From positions 1-6,328 of the forward strand of contig JAFYRH010000053.1 of NCBI GenBank assembly GCA_017559555.1: a stretch of 6,328 nucleotides of DNA, given 5' to 3'. The notes below the pieces were generated by a model. The model saw only the letters and a program-made list of their open reading frames with translations, did no database searches and was not told where the DNA came from. The translations under genes and the position numbers were made by a program. The stretch comes from Clostridia bacterium. GTDB taxonomy: Bacteria > Bacillota > Clostridia > Oscillospirales > CAG-272. This document shows, piece after piece, positions 1 to 5,068 of this stretch; position 1 is the stretch's first letter, and each line of letters begins with the position of its first letter.

Positions 1-1051
1 CCGAAATATATTCCTCGCCAAGATCGACATCTTGCGCTACCTTGATATAGGTAATACCGCTATCGGCTTTAGCAGCATCCAGCGCATCTTGCAGAGTGCC
101 GCTTTGGGTAAGGTTATCCTTATCGGTGCCCCAATATGCCTCGGGGGTCACTTCTTCCTCGGGTTCGGAGGGGGTCTCCTCGGGCTCAGATGTGGTTTCC
201 TCAGGCTCAGATGTGGTTTCCTCAGGCTCGGAGGTGGTCTCTTCGGGCTCGGAGGTGGTCTCCTCAGGCTCGGTATCTGTTACAGCTTCAGATTGGATAG
301 TATATGTTGTTCTTTCGCCCAATTGATCTACTTTTTGTCCGTCTTTATAGAAATGAAATCCATCGGGCAACAAAATATTGCTATCTTCAACATTGCAAGC
401 GGAGCAACCATGGAAAATGGACAACCCTTCTAATTTATCACCGTATTCGCTCAAATCAAGTGTTCCGCTACTATTCCAATTGATATCCACAACTGTTCCT
501 GTGCTACTAACTCCTGTATTTGCAAGCGTGCCGCCCGTTATGGTGATGCTCATATTGGAAGCAGCACCGGAGCCCGTTGAAGTTCTGATAGGTTGTGTTG
601 CTCTGAGTGTGCCGGCTTCGATGGTAACTTGTGCGTCACTATTATTCAATGCTCTAATAACATGACCATCTTCCTTAGTAGATTCAAGGACGCCATTCTG
701 TCCAACAGAAGTATCGGTAATCGTCATGTTGACCGATTCCCCGAAAAAGAACACTATTGAATTCGAACACGAAATCGTTTTGCCATTGAGATCAAGTGTA
801 AAGTGACCGCCATAAACATCCATACCATCCGTTGTGGCAACGTCATTCATCACCTTAATATAGGTAATGCTGCTATCCTCTTTAGCTGCATCCAACGCAT
901 CTTGCAGAGTGCCGCTTTGGGTAAGGTTATCCTTGTCGGTGCCCCAAACAGCCTCTGCTGTTTCATCTGCAAAAGCAACCGATGCGCCTGCGGCAAACAG
1001 CCCCAGAACCATCATCATTGCCATAAGAAGTGCAAAAATTCTTGTTTTCAT
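1..1051 (-). CDS. Secreted beta-helix-like surface protein with Glu/Pro/Thr repeat linker (C-terminus beyond window)
   Basis: The gene runs off the left edge; 350 codons are visible. The ATG at 1051 has GGAGG at 1060-1064, 8 bases upstream. Residues 1-28 form a signal peptide: MKTR, then a Met/Ala/Leu-rich core, then an AFA|DE cleavage site, so the product is exported. Residues 36 to about 250 are rich in Thr, Asn, Gly and Ser with short beta-strand periodicity and contain LDLNGKTIS (about 88-96), a phrase typical of right-handed beta-helix (pectate-lyase-fold) surface proteins of Clostridia. Residues 261-295 are five EPEETTS-type heptads, probably an extended acidic linker. Residue 307 onward repeats the start of the mature protein (WGTDKDNLTQSGTLQDALDAA), so a second beta-helix module probably begins there. 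A Cys pair (GCSAC) lies near residue 217. No anchor or catalytic motif is visible. It lies 60 bp downstream of the 117-residue gene, probably on the same transcript. Secretion is well supported; adhesin, S-layer-like or glycan-binding roles are guesses. Confidence 0.85.
   Translation of the reverse strand, partial: MKTRIFALLMAMMMVLGLFAAGASVAFADETAEAVWGTDKDNLTQSGTLQDALDAAKEDSSITYIKVMNDVATTDGMDVYGGHFTLDLNGKTISCSNSIVFFFGESVNMTITDTSVGQNGVLESTKEDGHVIRALNNSDAQVTIEAGTLRATQPIRTSTGSGAASNMSITITGGTLANTGVSSTGTVVDINWNSSGTLDLSEYGDKLEGLSIFHGCSACNVEDSNILLPDGFHFYKDGQKVDQLGERTTYTIQSEAVTDTEPEETTSEPEETTSEPEETTSEPEETTSEPEETPSEPEEEVTPEAYWGTDKDNLTQSGTLQDALDAAKADSGITYIKVAQDVDLGEEYIS
38..133 (-). repeat. Internal duplication, copy 2 (start of second beta-helix module)
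   Basis: This 96-bp block matches 851-946 at 87 of 96 positions by hand alignment, including a 39-base identical run (83-121 against 896-934). It encodes residues 307 to about 338 (WGTDKDNLTQ through YIKV), in the same frame as copy 1. Confidence 0.9.
167..271 (-). repeat. Five tandem 21-bp repeats encoding EPEETTS heptads
   Basis: Five in-frame 21-bp units encode EPEETTS (the fifth reads EPEETPS). A partial sixth unit, EPEE, follows at 155-166. Units differ only at a few, mostly silent positions, so the array is young or being homogenised, and copy number may vary between strains. The product is an acidic, Pro/Thr-rich linker separating two beta-helix modules of the surface protein. Confidence 0.9.
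851..946 (-). repeat. Internal duplication, copy 1 (start of first beta-helix module)
   Basis: Encodes residues 36 to about 67, just after the signal peptide. It pairs with the block at 38-133, about 813 bp away. The high DNA identity suggests a recent module duplication or gene conversion rather than ancient protein-level similarity. Confidence 0.9.
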
Positions 1052-1111
1052 TTTGTTTTCCTCCAAATTCGTTTTGGTTTTTTTCTGGTATTTATATAGT
1101 AAAGTTGAACG

Positions 1112-1465
1112 CTACACTTGCAACCGTTTTTTGGAGCAAGTACATACGCCAAGCCATTCTTCACCGTGCTTGAAACATTCACAATCGCCACAAATGCTGT
1201 CGCCGCCCGAATCGATGTCGCCACTGTAATGTTGGCAAGCATCCTGCATCATGGTCACAAACGGCATCCCATCCTCTGTGTAAATAGGTTCCCTTATAAA
1301 ATTAGGATAAATTACGTCGGGTGGCCCTCGTCGGTCTTTATCTTCATAGTAGCCATACCGCAAATCAAAGGTCTTGCCAAACAGCTTCACTTGCCGATAA
1401 AGGTCTCCCTCGTGCGGCTCATGCTCTTGTTCTGTCGCCTCTTGCCCTAACAGCTTTTTGAACAT
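1112..1465 (-). CDS. Small Cys/His-rich protein of unknown function
   Basis: This is a 117-residue soluble protein without signal peptide or membrane segment. The ATG at 1465 has AAGGAG at 1472-1477, 6 bases upstream. The N-terminal third is charged; the middle has an aromatic RYGYYEDKDRRGPPDVIYPNF stretch. The C-terminal 40 residues carry C77, H79, C92, C95, C97, H100, C108 and C110, a C-X2-C-X-C cluster followed by C-X-C, which looks like a zinc-binding knuckle. That is inferred from spacing; I do not recognise a named family. It has its own promoter (1524-1552) and a leader hairpin (1492-1508). The secreted beta-helix gene starts 60 bp downstream with no terminator between, although a weak internal promoter (TTGCAA near 1118-1123, then an AT-rich TATATAAAT) cannot be excluded. 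A cytosolic partner or regulator of the surface protein is possible but unproven. Confidence 0.75.
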   Translation of the reverse strand: MFKKLLGQEATEQEHEPHEGDLYRQVKLFGKTFDLRYGYYEDKDRRGPPDVIYPNFIREPIYTEDGMPFVTMMQDACQHYSGDIDSGGDSICGDCECFKHGEEWLGVCTCSKKRLQV

Positions 1466-1491
1466 TGTGCTCTCCTTTCTATATATTTCGT

Positions 1492-1508
1492 GCGGTGGTC
1501 TCCACCGC
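1492..1508 (-). other. GC-rich leader hairpin
   Basis: GCGGTGG and CCACCGC form a perfect 7-bp stem around a 3-base loop. It falls about 10 bases into the transcript predicted from the promoter at 1524-1552 and upstream of the ribosome binding site at 1472-1477. No T-run follows, so it is not a terminator. A 5' stabilising hairpin or a protein-binding RNA site are the likely options. Confidence 0.6.
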
Positions 1509-1523
1509 TTGGTGTCCTCATAC

Positions 1524-1552
1524 AGTATAGCAAAAATCCCCGCTCCTGTGTA
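1524..1552 (-). promoter_or_regulatory. Promoter for the Cys/His-rich protein and surface-protein unit
   Basis: On the minus strand: -35 TACACA (1547-1552, four of six consensus bases), a 17-bp spacer, and -10 TATACT (1524-1529) preceded by TGC, an extended -10. Transcription should start near 1517, giving a leader of about 50 bases. The weak -35 with a good extended -10 fits an activated promoter. Confidence 0.65.
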
Positions 1553-1571
1553 CTACTCAAAACGCATTATT

Positions 1572-1637
1572 TTGGATATATCCAATTTTTGGACATATCA
1601 AAACAGCATATCCTTTTCCAACCAAAAAAGATATGCT
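1572..1637. promoter_or_regulatory. Cluster of ATATCC-type palindromes upstream of the promoter
   Basis: Contains the perfect 14-bp palindrome TTGGATATATCCAA (1572-1585), the related TTGGACATATCAA just after it (about 1589-1601), and an 8-bp inverted repeat AGCATATC / GATATGCT (1605-1612 and 1630-1637). All lie 20 to 85 bp upstream of the -35 at 1547-1552, where an activator would bind. The nearest candidate protein is the regulator encoded just upstream. Confidence 0.4.
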
Positions 1638-1638
1638 C

Positions 1639-1670
1639 AAAAAGAAAAAGTGGGAGAATCGCCCTCCCAC
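1639..1670 (-). terminator. Intrinsic terminator of the two-HTH regulator gene
   Basis: On the minus strand GTGGGAG and CTCCCAC (1664-1670 and 1650-1656) form a 7-bp stem with a 7-base loop, followed directly by TTTTTCTTTTT. It begins 11 bases after the regulator's stop codon, so the downstream genes form a separate unit. Confidence 0.85.
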
Positions 1671-1681
1671 CTTGTATTCCG

Positions 1682-2920
1682 TTATAAATAAGCCGCAAAG
1701 CGATCGCGACTGACGCCGCCCAACTTATCGCTAACTGCCAAAAGCGCTTGCTTAACCCCTGCCAAGGACATATCCAATTTGGCGGCTATCTCTTTGTTCG
1801 ACATACCAAAGGATGCAAGCTTTGCAACGTCGCGTTGCTTACTTGTAAGTGTGGTAACAATGGTTTTTCCTCGAACACCTCCACTCAAGCGAGACCACCC
1901 CTCGGTGCAAACCTTTGCCATGACCTTGATCTCTTCCCATGCAGCAGGATCAACAGCCATAACTTGCTCCTCCAAAAGAACACCAAGAGTACGGCCATAT
2001 TCCGCCAATAACCCGTAAAAACGATCGGGTAGCGTAATAGAAATCGCGCGTTTGATGTGTTGTATGGCTTCTTCTTCGTTACCGCAAAGACGATAAATAG
2101 ATGCACACGTCAAGCGCAAATAAGCCTCGGCAAGCAAAATTTTATACCCCTGCGTCCAAGAAATTAAGGGTTCCACAATTAGGGTAACCAACTGCATTAA
2201 AGAAAGCCCCTGTACACCCTCAAGCTGTTGTTCTTTGGTTGCCACGGCGTAAGCGGTAGCATATAAATACTTGGCATAGAACACGCTGGCGGCAGGCAAG
2301 GAATCCTTGTGCAAGCATTCAAAGCACCCCTTTTTGAACCATTCCGGAAAGTTTTGCACGTCGTAAAGCATACTGTCAACGGCAGTAATGGAAAAAGAAA
2401 CAATATCGCGATCCTCGTCCGTAACGGCAGGTGCTGCTGCAATGTGAATCTTTGCGCGGCGCCACATCTCAAGGTCTCCCTTCCAAATAGCGCAAAAAGC
2501 GAACATCATTCCGGCAGAAATAACCGCATAAAAGCCGGAGTGCTTGCTAAACAAGTAGTTGGCATATTCGTACACCTTGTCGATATCTCCGCGGAAATAA
2601 GCCACCTCCGCCTCTAACAAAATCTGCATTTCGTTATTATAAGCATACTGCTTGGCAACCTCATCTGCCGTGCCCAATTGTGTAAACAGATCGCTCATAA
2701 ACAAAAATGGCGTTTTGCGAAGCATGGGCATATCTTCATCTTGCTGGCTGCGTCCTAAACGTGTGCGACCGTCCATGGGCTTTTTCGCATCCTTAGGAAT
2801 CATCCAATCTCGCCCAAAACGCACGGCTCCTTCGATTTTTCCGGATGCACACATCAACTGCGCGCTGCGCACAGAGACTCCCCATTTTTCGGCAACCTCT
2901 TGTATTTTTAAATAATCCAT
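1682..2920 (-). CDS. LuxR-type regulator with an additional N-terminal excisionase/MerR-like HTH
   Basis: This is a 412-residue cytosolic transcription factor. Residues about 2-50 (DYLKIQEVAEKWGVSVRSAQ, then RFGRDWMIPKDAKKP) match the helix-turn-helix and wing found in excisionase/MerR-like proteins. Residues about 60-350 are helical, with alternating small and aromatic residues, resembling TPR-like sensor domains of MalT-type regulators. Residues about 357-412 are a LuxR/GerE HTH (LTSKQRDVAKL, GMSNKEIAAKLDMSLAGVKQ, SDKLGG). There is no response-regulator receiver domain and no Walker motif, so input is probably ligand or protein binding. I chose ATG 2920 because GAGGGAG (2928-2934) sits 7 bases away; ATG 2926 would add two residues but is only one base from that site. 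It has its own consensus promoter, a repeated operator-like array and a terminator. The secreted-protein unit immediately downstream is its likeliest target (inference). Confidence 0.88.
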   Translation of the reverse strand: MDYLKIQEVAEKWGVSVRSAQLMCASGKIEGAVRFGRDWMIPKDAKKPMDGRTRLGRSQQDEDMPMLRKTPFLFMSDLFTQLGTADEVAKQYAYNNEMQILLEAEVAYFRGDIDKVYEYANYLFSKHSGFYAVISAGMMFAFCAIWKGDLEMWRRAKIHIAAAPAVTDEDRDIVSFSITAVDSMLYDVQNFPEWFKKGCFECLHKDSLPAASVFYAKYLYATAYAVATKEQQLEGVQGLSLMQLVTLIVEPLISWTQGYKILLAEAYLRLTCASIYRLCGNEEEAIQHIKRAISITLPDRFYGLLAEYGRTLGVLLEEQVMAVDPAAWEEIKVMAKVCTEGWSRLSGGVRGKTIVTTLTSKQRDVAKLASFGMSNKEIAAKLDMSLAGVKQALLAVSDKLGGVSRDRFAAYL

Positions 2921-2927
2921 ATTCATT

Positions 2928-2934
2928 CTCCCTC
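2928..2934 (-). promoter_or_regulatory. Ribosome binding site deciding the regulator start
   Basis: GAGGGAG on the minus strand. It is 7 bases from ATG 2920 but 1 base from ATG 2926, so the downstream start is favoured. Confidence 0.65.
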
Positions 2935-2965
2935 AACCGAAAAAAGTCCGTATCTCTTTGTTGTT

Positions 2966-3027
2966 TTTCGCCATAACGAAAGGATTGTTTGCGCCAAAAC
3001 GAATATTATTCTTTCGCCATAACGAAA
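2966..3027. promoter_or_regulatory. Three operator-like direct repeats at a 23-bp period
   Basis: TTTCGCCATAACGAAA occurs exactly at 2966-2981 and 3012-3027. A 13-of-16 match, TTGCGCCAAAACGAAT, occurs at 2989-3004. Starts are spaced exactly 23 bp apart. The two perfect copies also contain a 5-bp inverted repeat (TTTCG/CGAAA around 6 bases); the middle copy has largely lost the dyad but keeps the GCCAnAACGAA core, so the conserved element is mainly a direct repeat. The promoter-proximal copy covers the predicted start site; the others lie in the leader. Binding there would be expected to repress. Autoregulation by the encoded protein is the simplest hypothesis. Confidence 0.65.
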
Positions 3028-3029
3028 AC

Positions 3030-3058
3030 ATTATAACACAAAAAGAAAAATTTGTCAA
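3030..3058 (-). promoter_or_regulatory. Perfect consensus promoter of the two-HTH regulator
   Basis: On the minus strand: TTGACA (3053-3058), a 17-bp AT-rich spacer, and TATAAT (3030-3035) preceded by TGT, an extended -10. The start site is predicted near 3023, giving a leader of about 100 bases. A promoter this strong on a regulator gene implies tight repression, consistent with the repeats overlapping the start site. Confidence 0.9.
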
Positions 3059-3144
3059 GAGAAAACAAAAATTCAAAGCAGTTTTCCGCCGGTCGAGAAA
3101 GCCCTCAAAAAAGAAGACTCCCAATAAACTCCAACAGACGAGTT
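3059..3144. other. Intergenic stretch with no recognisable feature
   Basis: AT-rich upstream, with a short GC-richer piece (CCGCCGGTCGAG) near 3086-3097. I see no supported gene, promoter or terminator. Reading frames crossing it lack ribosome binding sites and recognisable protein sequence. Confidence 0.5.
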
Positions 3145-3195
3145 TGCCAAATTGGTAGACGTTGCATCAAGACAAAAGTATTGATGCGCTTGGCA
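3145..3195. other. Nested inverted repeat, possible structured RNA or tRNA-Leu-like remnant
   Basis: An outer 6-bp stem (TGCCAA 3145-3150 with TTGGCA 3190-3195) encloses an inner 7-bp stem (GCATCAA 3164-3170 with TTGATGC 3181-3187) around a 10-base loop. The left internal loop, AATTGGTAGACG at 3150-3161, is the usual D-arm sequence of bacterial tRNA-Leu, and CGGTTGCATTTC at 3196-3207 weakly resembles a T-arm. No acceptor stem, 7-base anticodon loop or CCA is present, so it is not a functional tRNA. It could be a decayed tRNA, a small structured RNA, or chance. Confidence 0.35.
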
Positions 3196-3270
3196 CGGTT
3201 GCATTTCTTCCCCTGTTAAAATCACTATAAAGCTTTGAAAGAGGATTTACAGCCTCTTACACCCGCACAC

Positions 3271-3327
3271 AAAAAGGGGCTGTCTCACTTAGCGCAGAAC
3301 AAAAGTTACGCAAATAAGACAGCCCCT
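3271..3327 (-). terminator. Long GC-rich hairpin terminator of the AspT-like transporter gene
   Basis: AGGGGCTGTCT (3275-3285) and AGACAGCCCCT (3317-3327) form a perfect 11-bp stem around a 31-base loop that can fold further (AAC/GTT and GCG/CGC pairs). On the minus strand the stem is followed by a T-run (complement of the A-run at 3271-3275). It lies about 35 bases after the transporter stop. The arm sequence resembles some insertion-sequence ends, and the loop is long for a terminator. Confidence 0.75.
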
Positions 3328-3361
3328 GCTGTGTTTTTTCAATTTTGTCTTTTTTCTTCTG

Positions 3362-4603
3362 TTAGAACAACACGATCAAGAGCTGCGAAACAAGAACAAC
3401 TGCGATGAGTGCAACGGGATAGGTTGCCGCATATGCCGCCGTAACGTCATCCGTTTTGGAAACTCCTATCAGCATTCCAAGAGCCGGCGTACTTGTTCTT
3501 GCTCCCGTCAAAGAACCGAGGTTGTTGAGCAGGCTGAACTTGAGCACGTACTTTGCAAAAATAAAGCCAACCGTCAGGGGTATTGTGGTCATAACAACGC
3601 CGTAAATAAAATAACTGAACTTAAAAAGTTCAACAAACTCGGCACCGCCCGCTACACCTGCGCCCACCAAGAAAAAGGTTAAGCCCATCGCCTTGAAAAT
3701 TTTGAGCGTGGATTCCTCGGGGGTTACGTTTATGGGACCAACGTGTGCAAAATGTCCGAACACGAGAGAGCTCAAAAGACATCCACCCGTGGTGGTGAGC
3801 GAAAAACAAGTGCCAGAAAGTCCTTGCGCAGTTAAAGGAATTTTAATCATACCGACAAACACTCCCACGATCGCCGCCAATGCAAACGCTCCAAAGCCGT
3901 GACTGTCGATGTTTAAGAACGAACGCTTCTTTTCTGTTTGGGATTCCTCTTCGCCATCCCCAAAAGCCTCTGCAAGCTTTTGACGTTCCAACTCCATATC
4001 CGCGTGGGAAAGCTTGGGAATGATTTGCATAAAGAGCACAATGCCGACCACGCCAAAGATATACGCAATGCCGTGCCCTACCGATACCGCTCCCTCGTAG
4101 GAAGCGTCAACGGTTGCCTTTGCCGCAGAAAAGGCAGGCGTAGAGGTCAGAGCACCCGAGAGAAGCCCTACAACCATTGCTGTAAACTCCTCGTGGTTGG
4201 TCTCGCCCATGACACCACGGCCGAAAAAGATGCATCCTACAGCGGTAAGACCGCCCATCAGAACGACAACCAAAGCCAAAACAACATAAGACTTGAAATT
4301 CTTTTTGAAGTTGCCGAAGAATTTGGGTCCTGCAATAAAGCCGACCGAGGTAACAAACAAGATCAAGCCAAGGTTTTCAACAATTTTGAGTGCCTTTTCG
4401 GTATATACGGGAAGTTGTGCTTCAAGATCCTTATAAAAGAGACATCCAAACAGAAGTGCTACGATGAACACACCCGAGTCTCCGAGGGAAATTCCTTTAA
4501 TTTTGATACGTCCCAAAGCAAAGCCTACTGCAATAATTGCAAAGACCGAGAACATAAAAAATGTGATTCCCGTAATCGGGATAACACCGCCAAACAGTTT
4601 CAT
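3362..4603 (-). CDS. AspT/YidE/YbjL-family membrane transporter, short form without RCK domains
   Basis: This is a 413-residue integral membrane protein. The ATG at 4603 has AAGGAG at 4612-4617, 8 bases upstream. It shows the family's internal duplication: the first half (about 10-195) has GRIKIKGISLG near 31-41 and GLLSGALTSTPAF at 146-158; the second half (about 235-413) has the matching GSLTGARTSTPAL at 363-375. Each half has about five or six hydrophobic segments. AspT exchanges aspartate for alanine across the membrane; most other members have no proven substrate, so a carboxylate or amino acid is only a guess. Typical relatives are about 540-560 residues with two TrkA-C (RCK) domains between the halves. 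Here the central loop is only about 35 charged residues (about 198-232), so nucleotide- or ligand-type RCK gating is absent. It is monocistronic, with promoter 4675-4703 and terminator 3271-3327. The LysR regulator about 870 bp away may control it. Confidence 0.9.
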   Translation of the reverse strand: MKLFGGVIPITGITFFMFSVFAIIAVGFALGRIKIKGISLGDSGVFIVALLFGCLFYKDLEAQLPVYTEKALKIVENLGLILFVTSVGFIAGPKFFGNFKKNFKSYVVLALVVVLMGGLTAVGCIFFGRGVMGETNHEEFTAMVVGLLSGALTSTPAFSAAKATVDASYEGAVSVGHGIAYIFGVVGIVLFMQIIPKLSHADMELERQKLAEAFGDGEEESQTEKKRSFLNIDSHGFGAFALAAIVGVFVGMIKIPLTAQGLSGTCFSLTTTGGCLLSSLVFGHFAHVGPINVTPEESTLKIFKAMGLTFFLVGAGVAGGAEFVELFKFSYFIYGVVMTTIPLTVGFIFAKYVLKFSLLNNLGSLTGARTSTPALGMLIGVSKTDDVTAAYAATYPVALIAVVLVSQLLIVLF

Positions 4604-4641
4604 ATCACTATCTCCTTAAATGCTCTTTTGATTGGTGTAGT

Positions 4642-4659
4642 TGGGGAGAAGCTGGGGAG
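4642..4659. repeat. Two TGGGGAG direct repeats in the transporter leader
   Basis: TGGGGAG occurs at 4642-4648 and 4653-4659, 11 bp apart, about one helical turn. On the transcript this reads CTCCCCA twice, C-rich sequence upstream of the ribosome binding site at 4612-4617. Function is unknown. Confidence 0.35.
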
Positions 4660-4672
4660 TATTCGATATACT
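4658..4672. promoter_or_regulatory. Dyad at the transporter start site
   Basis: AGTAT (4658-4662) and ATACT (4668-4672) flank TCGAT, a 15-bp inverted repeat covering the predicted start site near 4668. The position suits a repressor operator. The binding protein is unknown; the nearby LysR regulator is one candidate. Confidence 0.4.
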
Positions 4673-4674
4673 AC

Positions 4675-4703
4675 ATTGTACTACGATACACAACATTTGT
4701 CAA
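4675..4703 (-). promoter_or_regulatory. Near-consensus promoter of the AspT-like transporter
   Basis: On the minus strand: TTGACA (4698-4703), a 17-bp spacer, and TACAAT (4675-4680), eleven of twelve consensus bases. The leader to the ATG at 4603 is about 65 bases. Confidence 0.85.
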
Positions 4704-5015
4704 TGGTTTTTGTGCAACAATTTCCAAAACACTTCCTCTTGTTTTAATGTTTTTTTGTGCAAAAATAAGTCTTTTTCCACAAAAAACTGTCGGTTTTCTC
4801 ATGATACAGTTGATTAATGAGTCCCTGAATAGTCCAGACTATCCGCAATTTCAGAATATTTGAGAATTCTTGTTGCCGATTATCAAGCTAAACAAACTTG
4901 GTTCTTCAGCAGAAATATTGGAGATATGACCATAATTACCGCTACGCAATTAGGATTTCAAGAGCATTTTCGCATTGCAAATCGCAAAAATTCTCCAAAA
5001 AATTCCTTTGCATAC
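4704..5015. other. AT-rich intergenic region without a supported gene
   Basis: No reading frame here has a ribosome binding site or recognisable protein sequence. Visible structure is small: the palindrome ATAGTC-CA-GACTAT (4829-4842), CTCAT/ATGAG arms (4798-4802 and 4817-4821), a TTTTTGTGCAA motif at 4707-4717 and 4752-4762, and a TGCGA/TTGCAA-rich patch near 4968-4986. Some may be distal regulatory sites for the transporter; otherwise the region may be decayed DNA. Confidence 0.5.
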
Positions 5016-5048
5016 AAAAAGAGCGCCCATCGGTTGATGGGCGCTCTT
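5016..5048 (-). terminator. Intrinsic terminator after the TOBE-domain reading frame
   Basis: AAGAGCGCCCATC (5019-5031) and GATGGGCGCTCTT (5036-5048) form a perfect 13-bp stem with a 4-base loop. On the minus strand a run of five T follows (complement of 5016-5020). It starts 20 bases after the stop at 5069. This is a complete, strong terminator, showing that the 3' end of the original gene is intact. Confidence 0.9.
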
Positions 5049-5068
5049 GGCGTTAATTGGTATTTGTT

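Noticed and set aside
32..665. Plus-strand reading frames opposite the surface-protein gene, including Gly/Leu-rich and Ser/Gly-rich repeats
   Set aside because: They are antisense shadows of the EPEETTS repeats and beta-helix coding sequence; none has a ribosome binding site, while the minus-strand frame has signal peptide, start and domain sequence.
2966..3027. CRISPR array
   Set aside because: Repeats are only 16 bp with 7-bp gaps, number three, and overlap a promoter start site; no cas genes are present.
2966..3027. Plasmid-type replication iterons
   Set aside because: The 23-bp period resembles iterons, but there is no rep gene or typical AT-rich/DnaA-box origin context, and the position over a promoter favours an operator.
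3145..3207. Functional tRNA-Leu
   Set aside because: No 7-bp acceptor stem, no 7-base anticodon loop, no paired T-arm and no CCA; only the D-arm-like string matches.
3938..4747. A 269-codon plus-strand reading frame opposite the transporter
   Set aside because: It has no family resemblance and lies antisense to a clear AspT/YidE-family gene with its own promoter and ribosome binding site.
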